Notes: generated from the letters alone by a model not told the origin. Counted from the stretch's first letter, positions 11,893 to 23,539 are shown. The stretch is DNA of 64,000 nt from Atherinomorus stipes (GCA_023101725.1 JALJCO010010474.1:62001-126000), one strand, 5' to 3'. Numbers and translations are program-made.

Positions 11893-12229
11893 ATATTTTG
11901 GCTCCTCAGAGAAATGAATTCAATTGGTTATCCACAGGGGAAATATCAATGTTCCTCAAACATGGCGAGATAAATGCTTTGCCATAAATAACTGCATATA
12001 ATTTAAAAACAATTTTACAGTACTTATAGTTCCCCGTACAACATAAAATTAAATGGGAATAATATTTTGGCTCCTCCGTGAGTAAGAAATTCAACCAGTT
12101 ATTAACAGCAGAAATATCATCGATGTTCCTCAAACATGGAGTAATAAGTACTTTACCATAAACAGCAGCATGTAATTCAAAAACAATTTTACAGCACTTT
12201 TATTTCCCCATAATGCTACATTAGTATGG
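11893..12229. repeat. Two-copy diverged tandem repeat (about 168-bp unit)
   Basis: Units 11893-12060 and 12061-12229 share, in order, ATATTTTGGCTCCTC, GTTCCTCAAACATGG, CCATAAA and ACAATTTTACAG. Divergence is considerable, so the duplication is old. Partial frames on both strands follow the repeat and are not genes. Confidence 0.8.
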
Positions 12230-12550
12230 CATGAAAGGACATTATTAAAGAAAATATAGATATATATTCAGTTTCATCAACACTGAACAGAAAATATGTA
12301 TTTACAGAAAACATGTCTGGTTACTTTCAAAGATTGGCTAATCAGCAGTTGAAATTACTTGGAAGTGCAGGTAAAAGTTAAAGGGCACTTATTCAAAAAT
12401 GAATTCTAAAGAGACAAATGGCAAAAAAAAAAACCGAAACATAAGTTTCACCTTCACATCTTGCAATCTGCTATTGTTAGGAAACTTTTTTCCGTAACAA
12501 AAGCAGCATGACGTAATCCCAGAAATGGTTCGTCACATTAAACAGAGAGA
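12230..12550. other. Unrecognised AT-rich sequence
   Basis: Nothing recognised apart from a short A-run at about 12423. Confidence 0.5.
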
Positions 12551-12582
12551 TGATTGGCTGTAGGGAAACCTACAGCCAATCA
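12551..12582. repeat. Perfect 14-bp hairpin with GAAA loop
   Basis: TGATTGGCTGTAGG (12551-12564), GAAA, then CCTACAGCCAATCA (12569-12582). The arms are perfectly complementary. GAAA is a GNRA-type tetraloop if transcribed, and each arm carries a CCAAT/ATTGG box. No surrounding RNA gene was recognised. Confidence 0.85.
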
Positions 12583-12753
12583 CAATCGAGTACTCACCCA
12601 GACCATGGTATAATTAGTGTTAATGCCAGAAATCCACCATGAGATGTTGACTCATTTTCAAATAGAAAATAAAAATATTTGTGGATTTACAGTGCAAATG
12701 TCCCACTGGACAACTGGTCATACACTTACTGTAAAATGATACAGGGATAAATA

Positions 12754-12911
12754 GGAGAGGGGGGGGGAGGGGAAAAGGGGGGGGGGGGGGGGAGGCAAAA
12801 AGGAAGGGCGGGGGGGGGGGGGAGGAACCGAAAATCAGGGAGGGGAGGGAGGGGGGGGAGGAAAGGGGGGGGGGGGGGGGGGGGGGCCGGGGGGGGGAAA
12901 GGGGGGGGGGA
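12754..12911. repeat. G-homopolymer-rich low-complexity tract
   Basis: About 158 bp of runs of 5-20 G separated by short AAAA, AGGAAG, CCGAAAATC breaks. It could form G-quadruplexes on the plus strand. The irregular breaks may equally be sequencing or assembly noise in a long homopolymer. Proline-rich minus-strand frames here are artefacts of the tract. Confidence 0.9.
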
Positions 12912-15612
12912 GTCAAAAGAAAAAAATTTCACAATTTTAATGAAGTTACAAAGTCCTTCACCTTATTGTAAATGCCAACATTTCTGTGTTTGTAACTTAA
13001 GCATTAAAAGTTTTCCAAAGAAAGTGAAATTGTTGACAAACTTTGTTTGGATTACAGAGTGAGAGCATGTCTCTGCAGACAAACAGGCAGCACTTTTAAT
13101 GAAACCCGTGCAGGTTGGATGCATTCAGCATCAACACTTACAGGTAAATAACTTTTCAGAGCAATTAGCGTGCCCTAATTATGTGAAACCTGGTTCAACA
13201 CATGCAAACAGTTCTAGGTGAGAATTAATAACTTGATGATGAGCATTTCACTTCTAAAATAAGTCAGTGTAGCAAGATAAACATCCAGTGGAATAATTAG
13301 CAAAGTGAGCTCTGCTAGTTTGAAATCCTTTTCAAAATGATGTTGGCAGCTGATGCAGCGCACAGAGAAGAACAAACAGAAATATGGAGACTGTAAATTT
13401 GACTCTTGCTTCTCATGCACCACTGAATTTTGCACTAACCCATCTACTTTCCATGACATGGATGCCCACTGATGGTAGGCAATCAGAAAAGACAGTGTGG
13501 TACTCCCTGAGATTCTACCATCACTATGAATGCGATTCTACACAACTGATCTCTATTATTTCATAATCAATTACATTTCATGTTTTATATTTCATTCAAG
13601 CATTGAGCTAACTTTTGTTTCCCCACGTCATGCAAATAGCTTCAAAATCTATGAGTTTGGTAACTGCATGGATAGCAGCAATAAAACTCTTGGAAGATTA
13701 AAAAAAAGAAAAACTGCAAAGAAGAAACCTCATCATGAAAATAAATATTTTAGAAGCAATGAAACGCTCCTTTTCCCGAGCGTTACCATCTTTGAGACTG
13801 GGCTGCACGGGGGCCCCCTCCGACTGCAGGCCTGGTTTTATGCTTCTTAGGTGGGAGACAGTTGGTGAATCACCAAATTGCTTATTAATATTTAAAAAGA
13901 AAAGAAAAAATTCATGGAAAAAATCACGGAAAATTTAGAGACGTAGATCTATTATTAAATGTAGAGTTTGAAGTGCCCCCCCATTTGCTAAAGGCCACGC
14001 CGCTCTTCAGCCCTAAACCTCTAGCCTGGTACACCAGCCTGACCAACGGCATGTATGAGATACACGACGAGTCAGTCTGGGTTCCTTTCATTGGGAGGTG
14101 ATTTCCACTCTGGTAAAAAACTGACGGACGAATGAGACGGGATTTTACAACACGTCTTTTTCGGCGACTCGCTTTTCTAACCATCTAACGATGCCCTTTC
14201 TGATGTCTTAATGAGCTGCAAGTGTTCTTAAAAACCACAACTTGCTGCTCTGAGGACTTTCCTCTTACAAAGAGAGGTTTGCGTCACTTCTGTGTTTCTC
14301 TGATTTGTTCTTTCCGGTTCAGTTTGTTCCTGTTAGTCTTTTAGGCTGTGACTGATAAAGTAATATCTAGTCTAGTCTTGATAACGGTGCTGTCGGCCTC
14401 CGTAAGGAGAAAAAATGTGATAAGATTTGAAATGTTAGAACTTCTTAATGTTTTATTTGTGTGTAGGTCGATCTGATGGCTAGTTATCAGCCTGCTACGG
14501 CTGCTAGCCGGCTACATCTACACTAGCCGGTGTAAGTGCTTAAACGTGCATGACCCCTCCCATTGTCAACATTTACCCGGCGTTTAAGGGCCCATTATTG
14601 GCATATTTCTTTAGCCGGTTAAGGGGGACGTGCTAATCCCAAGCCGACGGGTCAGCAGGCCGGTAACACCGCCGTTTAATGAAAGAGAGGACAACAAAAC
14701 CCGCTAAAGACTGATAGCAATTAGCAAAGCGCGCTACAGGAAAGTAGCCTAAATAACTCGACTCCCAGCTGAAGATTTGCTCGGCCTTTGAAGTTTTATA
14801 GTCATTTATTACTCGTGACAACAACGTGGAAAAGTTCTTTTCATATTTATTCAATGTTGCACGTCCCCTGCTGACCACAAATGACCATTGCATTACATTG
14901 TGGGAATGGATGACCCTGTTGTTCTTCTATCAGCTCAGATCTAGAAGCCCATGATCATAGAATAAATGAGAAGAATGTCAAATGTCAGAGATAGATCAAA
15001 GGCAGTGGCACACTGACAAGAGAAAGTTTAAAAGTTGTCTTTCTTCTTTACAGAAACTGATTTTAAAGCATTATGCCTGATATTCAAGCAGAAAGTCGCT
15101 GTTTTCAAAGGAGTGTAATCTCTGTCTATATAGTTTTGGTCTCATGGAGGTTTGAATTTATGTTTTACCAAATGTGTTCTCAATATTCAGTATGTAAGAA
15201 AATTATTCGCAGCACTTTGTAAAAATAGTTTTTTTTATTTTATAAAAATTTTGGAAAATTAAATTAAAAAAGTAATTACTATAAAAAGTATGATATTGTG
15301 AAAATAATTATGAAACATTCAATTATGCTAAAATAATAAGTAAATATTAAAGAATAATTATGTATATGTCATAATAACATTGACTTATTTTACTATTTCA
15401 TGTAATATTATACTGTATATTTGTTTATTATTCATCAAAATGGTATTTATTTTATAATGCTGTTATTTATTTATTTAATTATGAATCTTTTGGGCTTCCA
15501 TATTAGTGGAGATGTAGATTTTATTTATTTATTTTTTTATGTACAAATGTAGACGTAGAGTGGCGACGCGCATGGGGAAAAAAATAACATCAGTCATTCA
15601 TCCATTTGTCAG
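12912..15612. other. Unrecognised sequence
   Basis: 2.7 kb with no supported gene. Frames at 13214-13459, 13530-13850, 13924-14184 and 14633-14893 have no recognisable domains. The block at 14460-14700 is GC-richer; 15100-15540 is strongly AT-rich. Confidence 0.45.
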
Positions 15613-15638
15613 CCCCCCCCCCCCCCCCCCCCCCCCCC
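15613..15638. repeat. C(26) homopolymer
   Basis: An uninterrupted run of 26 C. The true length is doubtful in any assembly. Confidence 0.9.
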
Positions 15639-17008
15639 TAGTTAAAACACCTTCCCACGCGCATGTTTCGCAGCAAAGTACTTCATTTTCTTCGCTGCAT
15701 CCACCATTTTTTTTTCAAGAATTTGAGTGAATCTGATGTCGGCTTCGAGTTTATGTCAACAGAGCGCTTTGCCCTTTGCTCCGTCATTAGATGGAGACAA
15801 TCCATCTCCGCCCAGAAATGTCCCAAACACACCAGAACAAAGGGAAAAGACAAAACACATTCAGGGGAGGGGAGTTGCAAACAAAACTCGCCGCCACACG
15901 AAAGCAGAGGCCCAAAGGTGCAGATTAAGCCGGATTTCACTCACACAAGTCTAACGTTTATTTTCAAAGGGAAAAACTCCGGACTCTACCTTTAAGTTAG
16001 TTTCTTCTTGCAAGAAAAGCAAACATAGAGGGAATACTGCTGTTTTACATTTTCATGAAAAAAATAGAAAAAAAACATAATCAAATAGGTTCAGTTAATC
16101 TAGATCATTGTAGAAAATGGATATTTGAATTTCCGATTGACTGGTAACTTTAGGAATCTACAAGCCACTCGTAACCTCCTATCTCCATTTTACATGAATC
16201 AAAAACCCTTCACTTCATGTGAACTTGATTTGGTTAAAATATTCAAAAAGTAAATAATAATAATTATGGAACATTCAAATCTATGACAATAATATAAAAA
16301 ATCACAACACAAAGTTTGATGATGTGTCCAGTTTTAACAAAACCAGGATTTTTGTCACATCCTGAAAAATAACAGTTTTGGAGAAGATTTGCAGCCGACA
16401 GCAGCGCACTGTAGCTGATAAAAGAAGTTAATTCAGAGCCCTGCAAGTGGGGAGTAAGAACATGCTGCAACATGAACAATTAAAATATTAATTTCTGACA
16501 CACAGCTGGTGATACATTTTATTTGTCAGGGCAAAGTCCAAGTCAGTAATTGCAACTCAGACTGAAAATAATGAATTCATCAGGATAAGCCTCCGTCAGC
16601 TGCAAAAGACGTTTTTCAGTACTCACCTACTGAGCATTATGTTAAATTCTGTTAATGTGACAGCCAGCAACATTTGCAATCAACTAAACTAACTTATTGT
16701 TTTCTTTGTGCAAAGTTCTGAATAAATGAAAGCCTTCATTATAAATAAAAACAAACAGAAAGTAGCTTTTTTCAATAATCAAATCCCCACGAAAATGGGG
16801 CTTTTCTCTGCAGCCATGCAGCTTTTGTATACTGGTAAATATTTGCATTGTATGGAAAACAATACCTCACCTTCTCTCTGCATTCTGTCTAACTGGCTCC
16901 CACTTACTGCTGCAACATTCCTCAGAAAGCAACATAAAAAATGTTTACCTCAAAATGAGCAATAATGGCAATGAATAACTGACTTAAGATGAACAAATTA
17001 TAAATATG
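15639..17008. other. Unrecognised sequence
   Basis: Overlapping short frames at 15663-15995 on both strands carry no domain. Nothing else was recognised. Confidence 0.45.
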
Positions 17009-17130
17009 TACAAACTTTGATTCCAAGGAAGTCGGATGTTGTGTAAAATGAAAATGAAACAGAATATAATAATTTGCAAACCCTCTTCAAAATATATTCA
17101 AGTAAATGCACTACAAAGACAAGATATTTG

Positions 17131-18533
17131 GGTGATTTAAAAGCTAAATTGGAGTTAATGTTTTGCTGAAAAAAATAGCGTGCGTGATTTTAGCGTTTGC
17201 GGGTGATCTACAAAGATTACACGCGCAATCTGTAAGGCGAAACAGAGGATTTAAATGAGGATTTAGCGTGCGCTCCCTGCGCCACGGAAAGTTAGAAGAG
17301 CATGTGGTAAACGCAAAATGAAATTCATCCTGATAGAGAGATGTTAGTTTCAGAGATATAATGAGGCAAATAAAAAAAGAATATAAGATAAATATGAAGA
17401 GTTCATTTGCAAAAAAAGACAAACGCCATTTAGAAAAACGGAGTTAACTGCTTTTGAAATAAACTTTCATTTCTTTTTGAATATTTTAGAAAATCAAGCT
17501 CACGTGAAGTAGAGAGTTTTAATGATGTAAAATGGAGATATGGCGTTTGTACCCAACAGCAACAAAAGCAGTTAACTCCGTTTTTCCACAGTGGCGTTTG
17601 TCTGTTTTTGCAAATGAACTTTCATATAATAACTATAAATAAAAATAATGAGCAGGTTTCCCTGTGGATCGTAAGAAGAGGCAGTTTAAGGACGTGGATA
17701 TGGACACGCTGTTGAAGATGATCTGATATTACGCACAGACTGCACGCTCTTGGCACAATGCCAGGCGCGGGACCTGTGTATTGCCCCCCACCCCACGAAA
17801 ACTAGTAAAAAATAGTTAATAATTTGTGGCGTCTGGTTTTTTCATAAGTTTTCTGTGGGGTGGGGGCAACTTCACGCAGGACAGCAACCTAGAACAGGAG
17901 AGTTGCTGGGGTGTGGAGGAGCAGGAGATGATTTTAATTTAAAAATATGCCATTGGAAAAAGTAAAAGAAAATAAAAAGACATAAATAATGTCAGCTTTA
18001 ACTACCATGATGCTGCAGCTGTAGATGTTCTGGTTCATGTTTAGAATACCGGTTTAACAGTGATGTTGATTGTTTTTAATTAAATAATGAAAACTTGACG
18101 TGTCGCCTGAACAATATGAAAAATGATTCTGACCCGATGTCTGAGTCCTGCAGCAGAACCGGTTCTGACCCGATGTCTGCAGTCCTGTGTGCAGCATTCT
18201 TTCAGCCATCAGTGCGTAAAGCTGCCAGTTATCCTGCTTTTCAGCGTGCTAAATTACACGCAATCTTTTGCCCCCGCATTCCTTTGAACAGTTGATAGAT
18301 CACATTGCGCGTGTTAAACTGAGGTTTTGCATAGTCTCCTCCCAATATTTTGCGCCTCCTGGAGCGCAGTTTGATTTATCTGAGAGATGCGCAAAATGGA
18401 CAGCGGCGCTATTTGCCCCTTAACAGGCGCAAACCTCCTTTTGCCCTGCTTTGTAAATCAGCTCTGGCGGATTTGCGTGGTAATGAAGATAGCGCCTGTT
18501 TTAACAAGCGCAAACCTTTCGTAAATCGGGCCC
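17131..18533. mobile_element. PIF/Harbinger-like non-autonomous element inside the Tc1 relic
   Basis: The right end GTAAATCGGGCCC is followed by TTAATG, where the Tc1 sequence resumes. The left end is decayed (GGGTGATTTAAAAG). A 3-bp TTA duplication (left copy TTG) fits PIF/Harbinger insertion. The interior has an inverted repeat at 17401-17620 and GCGCAAACC-type motifs, but no transposase. Assignment rests on the termini and is moderate. Confidence 0.5.
17401..17620. repeat. Internal inverted repeat (arms about 55 bp)
   Basis: GTTCATTTGCAAAAAAAGAC at 17401 pairs with a near-complement ending TTTTTGCAAATGAAC near 17620. GGAGTTAACTGCTTTT near 17440 pairs with AAAAGCAGTTAACTCC near 17565. Confidence 0.8.
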
Positions 18534-18764
18534 TTAATGTTTTAACTGATAAACTTTGTTTTGGTGCAAAATTTGCTAATTTTGAAATGGATGCATGCAA
18601 CATATTTAAAAAAAACAGCAACGGGTCAACAAAAGACAGGGAGAGTTGATGAATGCTCAAAGAGCACCTGTCAGGAACGTTTCCCAGGTGAACTGGAAAC
18701 AGGTGAGTGTCATGACTGGTACACAGTAAAAGGAAAATCCCCAAAAGGCTCAGCGGTTCACAAG

Positions 18765-18824
18765 ATGCGGCGAGGATCACATCTTTGTGAGTGACTGCAT
18801 GAAGAAGTCGTCCAACAGTTGCTA
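18765..18824 (+). pseudogene. Tc1-like transposase, N-terminal fragment
   Basis: Starts at ATG 18765 and reads MRRGSHLCE, stop, LHEEVVQQL. This resembles the first residues of the Tc1-like family whose C-terminus lies at 19745. The in-frame TGA at 18792-18794 breaks the frame. The fragment ends where foreign sequence begins at about 18825. It is too short to hold the helix-turn-helix domain. Confidence 0.5.
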
Positions 18825-18945
18825 CGTTTACATGGAGAGATGATTCATCTATCCGATTGAAATCTTTCCGATCAGAACTTCCAGTTGACGTGTTCACATG
18901 GACAGGGGAAAAAGTCCCATCGGTTGTATTTACTTGCCCAGAGTG

Positions 18946-19269
18946 ACTGTACGTTCAGACCAAAGGCGACAAAAGCGGCAAAGACACCCGAGGGGCTTTC
19001 TTTGGGGCTGCTCGATAGTAGGACACCTCTTCTCTGATTGGCTGCTGCCTGTTGCCGCTGAACCGCATCATAGCTAATTAGCATAAAGTTAACCGAAGTT
19101 CAACTTCATATCTGGTGCCGCTTTGGACGCTTTAGCCGCTTTTGTCGCCGAGGACGTGCGGCAGAGGGCGGCAGACGCTCTTGTCGCCCAGGACGCCTGA
19201 CTCTCATTGAAAATGTATTAACTTCCGGTGTCTTTGCCGCTTTTGCCGCCTTTGGTCTGAACGTACAGT
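18946..19269. mobile_element. MITE with 43-bp terminal inverted repeats
   Basis: Ends ACTGTACGTTCAGACCAAAG and, inverted, CTTTGGTCTGAACGTACAGT. The 43-bp repeats differ at one position. The interior repeats GCCGCTTTTGTCGCC-like motifs. There is no coding region. The right flank is LINE sequence and the left flank a different fragment, so no target duplication could be confirmed. Confidence 0.8.
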
Positions 19270-19740
19270 GAGATTCCTCAGCAGGGCCATGAATGTGGTT
19301 GATCCAAGTTTATAAGACGGCTCTCTGGCTCGAGTATTCCCAGGCTTCTTTACAGTAAAAGCATCCCAATACAATCATTATACGCCAGTTTCAACATACG
19401 CAAACTCCTTTTTACGCTTCACCCAGAGTGGAGCTGTACAGAGGGGTGCAGTTAGCTCGAAACGGATTGATCTCAACATCCAAAGAACAGTGATGGAATT
19501 CCCCTGGTAACATGTTAGCTTGGACATTGAGCACCCTCCTCTGTCTACTCATGCCAGCATCATTCTCCAAGGTATCAGTGGTAATGTGCCCCAAGTACTT
19601 AGTGGCACTGGACACCCCCAACTTTTCCCCTGAGGGACAAAAAGGTGGAAAATTTTATATCAACATCACCCTTGGTCCTACAGACCATCACAGCACTTTT
19701 CTTAGCATTGTGTTTAATGTTGAAATCAACTCCACTGCTA
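19270..19740 (-). pseudogene. LINE reverse transcriptase fragment
   Basis: On the minus strand it encodes VDFNIKHNAKKSAVMVCRTK, then in a shifted frame KYLGHITTDTLENDAGMSRQ and FRANCTPLYSSTLG. With further shifts the homology continues to TTFMALLRNLT near 19270. The same protein family is seen in the larger minus-strand LINE at 43942-45094 (KYLGHIIRSD, CTPFYAAHLWC). It is a non-functional fragment lying between halves of the Tc1 relic. Confidence 0.75.
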
Positions 19741-19744
19741 CTGG

Positions 19745-20189
19745 ATTACTTAGTGACCATGGCACTGGCAGCTCACACATCTGTGACGGCACCATCAGGC
19801 TGAAATGTACACCAAGGTAGACACGCTGCCGTCCAAGCATCGTCTTTTTCAGGGACGTCCCTGCTTATTTCAGCAGGACGATGCAAAGCCACATTCTGCA
19901 GGTGAGACAACGACGTGGCTTCGTCGTAAAAGAGTCCAGGTACGAGACCGGCCTGCCTGCAGTCCAGACCTGCCGCCCACTGAAAATGTGTGGCGCATTA
20001 TGAAGCACAAAGTACAATAATGGTGACCCCGGATTGTTGAACAACTGAAGTCGTACATCGTACCAAAACGTGAAATAATTCCTCCTACAAAGCTTCAACA
20101 TGAGTGTCCCCAGTTCCCAAACTCACTGAGTGTTGTTAGAAGGAAAGGTGATGTAAACATACCCGTCCCGGCTTCTTTGAAACATGTTG
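19745..20189 (+). pseudogene. Tc1-like transposase, C-terminal catalytic fragment
   Basis: Part of a DD34E transposase. LFQQDDAKPHS contains the second catalytic Asp, and CSPDLPPTENVWRIMK contains the catalytic Glu 34 residues later. The in-frame TAA and TGA at 20018-20026 interrupt it at KHKVQ, after which PRIVEQLKSYI and SVVRRKGDV continue in the same frame. The stops lie where the family usually has Q and R (CAG/CAA and CGA codons), fitting C-to-T decay. The first Asp and the DNA-binding domain are absent. A hAT-like MITE cuts it off at 20190. Confidence 0.85.
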
Positions 20190-20704
20190 CAAGGTTATAA
20201 TAGTTTTGGATTTTTAATGAGTTTCAGTTTTTATTTTGTTTTGACTTTTTGTTTTTCAATTTAGTTAGTTTTAGTTATTTTTTTGAGCAGATATGCTTGT
20301 TTAGTTTCTATTTTTGGAAAATGTTTAGCTTTAGTTTAGTTTTTATTAGTTTCAGTGTTAGTTTTAGTTTTTTTGGGTTTTCTTTTCAGTAAATTATAGG
20401 TGTTTGTCTGGTGTGACACTTGGAGTAAAACCAGTAGAGCAAAGTAAAAAGGTTAAATAGAAATAGATTTCAAATCAACCCAAAAGGCAAATGTATTATG
20501 TTAATTTACAAAGACTAAAACTAAGGATGTTTCTGCAATAATTTTAGTTAGTTTTAGTTAGTTTTGTAAAGACATGATACAGTTTCAGTTAGTTATCGTT
20601 TTGTTAAAAACTGTCGTTTTTATTTTTATTTCAGTTAACTGAATTTTTTTTTTAAATGTTAGTTTTCGTTTTTTCATTAGTTTCAGTTAACTATAATGAC
20701 CTCG
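20190..20704. mobile_element. hAT-like MITE with perfect 8-bp target duplication
   Basis: 515 bp, ends CAAGGTTATAATAGTT and CTATAATGACCTCG, flanked by ACATGTTG at 20182-20189 and 20705-20712. The Tc1 sequence is continuous across the insertion once one duplicate is removed. The interior is T-rich with many TTAGTTTTAGTT-type repeats. No coding region. Confidence 0.9.
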
Positions 20705-20892
20705 ACATGTTGCAGGCTTTCATTTAAAAATGAGCAAATATTTGCACAAAACAATAAAAATGATCAGTTTGCACATTAAATATCTTGTCTTAGTCGTGTA
20801 TTCAACTGAATAAAAAGAAGATTTGCAAATCATTCTGTTTTTATTTACATTTCACATAACGTCCCAGCTTCATTGGAATTGGGGTTGTTTTA

Positions 20893-21909
20893 CAGATTGA
20901 TGTCATTATTATAAGGTAACACAATCTCACTCCAACATTTAAGAAAGATCTTGAAATATGTTTTAGTTTAATTGCATTAGTTTGGGATTAATGTTTTCTT
21001 TGTGCATCAAACAAACATCCTGCAGTAAAGTTGAAGCCTCATTGCAGATACTGAATAGAGAGGGATGGATGGATATGTGGAGTTTTCATACAGTTAATGT
21101 CATTAAGTGCTTGTTTGTTTGCTAGCTTGTATGATTTGTAAGATTTATTCTTAGATTTTTCAGTGACTACAGTCCAACATTTTACTCTGTATTTGAAGTA
21201 AGTAATAAACTCGACAAAATGCACAGCTCAAGCGACTTTCTCTAACTCTTTGAGTCATTTTAGCAAAATAATGTACAAAATGAAAAATACACAGTTAAAA
21301 ATGTAAGTACCATAAAAAGTTTGGCCACTCCCAAACATGAAGTAGGAATAACCTTAAAGTTAGACCTGAGTGAGTTCGCTTTCCATCATTGTTGGGATTT
21401 CAGATGATGCAAATTTGGAAGCTTTACTGTATCAGCATTTCCCTTTAATCAGCAGCCTCAGGACTAGCACTGTCAAATTTAGGAAAATTAAAACAACTGA
21501 GGCACTAAAAGCAGGACAAGGTTATCGGAGGACAGTTTCCCTCAGTTAATAATGGAATTGAAAAGTGGCAATCGATAGAAAGTGTGGAGGTCAGGCAGAA
21601 ACCTTAAAACTTTGAAAGTGGTGTGAGGATGTTGTCAATACTCACTGAAATTGGGTTTCAATACGTATTGACCATGAAAGGTAAAAACCTTTTGGTTCAG
21701 ATTTAATTAGCTTTTAATCATCTTTTACACACTATTCACAAATTTTAACCAAAGATACTTCAATGTTACTTTGCAAGTCATTGTAACTGTAATAACCACT
21801 GGCAAAAATGTTTCTGGAAATATGAAAATGTTTTCCGAATGCTTTGCTAAAATAGCTGCTTATTTCTTTATATTTATTTATAAAGTCTGTTTATTCAGTC
21901 ACAGTTTTT
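20893..21909. other. Unrecognised sequence
   Basis: About 1 kb of AT-rich DNA. Nothing recognised. Confidence 0.5.
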
Positions 21910-22107
21910 CTCTTCACCATCTACAGGAAACGTTCAGATCACAACACAATCCTCAGAGCTGACAGTTTCCACCCCAAAGACTACGCCGCATTTACCAACA
22001 AAGGTGATGATTTTGAGGAGAAGGCAAAGGAGATGCATGCACGGATTCAACAAAGGGGATACAGGCCTAGTTTACTAAATCAGTCTCTCAACAAAGCGAA
22101 ATCCTAG
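21910..22107 (+). pseudogene. Penelope-like reverse transcriptase fragment 1
   Basis: An open frame of 65 codons plus TAG reads LFTIYRKRSDHNTILRADSF, then HPKDYAAF and FEEKAKEMHARIQQRGY. The pattern IYRKxTDxNTLLxAxSxHP followed by RGY is what I recognise from the C-terminal reverse-transcriptase part of Penelope-like elements. The segment normally between them (an RLRRIC-type stretch) is deleted. There is no start codon and no catalytic motif. A second piece of the same protein lies at 23540-23734. Confidence 0.6.
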
Positions 22108-23539
22108 ACAGCTGAATCTTTTTACAGTCAGTTGTGTTTTGCCACATTCGTTTTTTTGTGTGTTCATATTGTACTGATGCAGTTTTTTAATTGTGGAAGT
22201 GTGGAATGGCATTTGTGCTGGTGAGCTGAAGACAATTTTCCACCAGGTGGAATGTCAAAAATGGATCACGTTTCCACTCTGGATATTACATTTGAACCCG
22301 TTTACTCGACTCTGCCTCGATCTTAAGAACTAGAAGTTTGCCTGCATTGTTTCGATCACGTCCGAAACATTTTTAGATGTTTTTAGAGGAGGTTTTGATA
22401 GCGATTATTAATATTTCTGATATAAGAAAGCATTAGATTAGAATGAAATCTGCAGAGCCCTTCTGATAACATTGGCAGCAAATAAAATGTGACCATGCAG
22501 GTGTTTTTTAATGCATCCAGTACGTGCTTAATGTCCGCAGATTAACGTATTAATGTCCAGAATTAATGCCTCTGCTGAAATAATGCCTTTTCTTTTTTCT
22601 TTTTTAAGGTTACACATATAGGTTTGGTCAAACTTCTCTGATCACTTTGATTTCAAAATAATTGCTTTTAAATGATGGTGAATAAAATAAGGATCACAGA
22701 TGGTAGAATATCATCGTAACGTGTTTAATTGCAAGAGATTGCAGGAGATCGTAGTTCATTCTGAGTTTGAAATAAAATTAGATTATATTCTGTATGTTTC
22801 GTGGCTTTTATTTAACATGCTTCTGTTGTAGCTTTGAGTAACATACATGTATTATTCTAGTACAGCTAGTACGATCTTTTACTGGACCCGAACTTCCTCG
22901 TCTCAGCCTCTCATTATAACATACGTGAGAACATGAATCCACGGCTACGAAGCTGCATGATGTGCTGCTGTTCAACACAGTCCACCATGAAGATCCACAG
23001 ATGACAGCAGCCACGACTTCACACAGCAGTTAAACTATCTCCATGCATGCAAGGACAAAAATACAAAACTCTTCTATAGATGAAAACAGTAACTCAAGAC
23101 TGAGGAAAGAGTTGAGGAGATAATTGTATTTTATTTATTTTATTTTAGCTCTGTGACCATATCAGACGTTTCCAGCAGGGATCGATGCGGTCACATCCAG
23201 TATACCAGTCTGTGCTCACAGCTGTTCTGTCAAAATAACTCTGCGTTTTATGACGCTTCGGTTTTTCCGTCCCTATTAATGTCTATCGTCAATGGATGTT
23301 GAAAAGTCCTGGAAATGGATGTTGGACTGCTTCAGAGCAAAAGAAAAACAGCCTGGTGCTGCAGTGACTCGACTTTCCAGCTTGAGACGTTGTTGTCGGA
23401 AGCAAAGATCCTCGCCGTTGCGTATGTCCGGTCAAAAAACAAGGAAGTGTGAAAAAGGTCTGTAAAGTTTCTATTCTATTCTACTTTTGGAGAGAGCTCA
23501 TCTCCTCAGTCTCACAGGCCTAAAAACACCAAACAAATA
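22108..23539. other. Unrecognised DNA between two Penelope-like fragments
   Basis: About 1.4 kb. It probably represents later insertion(s) or decayed element sequence, but I saw no clear terminal repeats and no gene. Confidence 0.4.

Larger units (their letters stand above)
17009..20892 (+). mobile_element. Tc1-like transposon, decayed and split by nested insertions
   Basis: Left end at TA 17009 (TACAAACTTTGATTCCAAGG, then TTGTGTAAAATG and ACTACAAAGACAAGATATTT). The right end, ATTGGAATTGGGGTTGT at about 20871-20888, is the same sequence inverted, followed by TA at 20891. I recognise the ends and the transposase as one Tc1-like family of fish genomes. Segments 17009-17130, 18534-18824, 19741-20189 and 20705-20892 belong to it. 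The gaps are filled by a Harbinger-like element, a composite MITE/LINE block and a hAT-like MITE. An uninterrupted copy would be about 1.0-1.6 kb. Confidence 0.75.

Noticed and set aside
12620..12932. Proline-rich minus-strand proteins
   Set aside because: Translation of a G-homopolymer tract.
13924..14184. Basic N-terminus MVRKASRRKRR as a nuclear protein
   Set aside because: Short isolated frame with no splice sites or similarity.
18409..18897. 162-codon minus-strand frame, among the longest in the window
   Set aside because: It runs across the end of a Harbinger-like element, the 5' part of a Tc1 relic and a third fragment; a frame spanning three unrelated insertions is chance.
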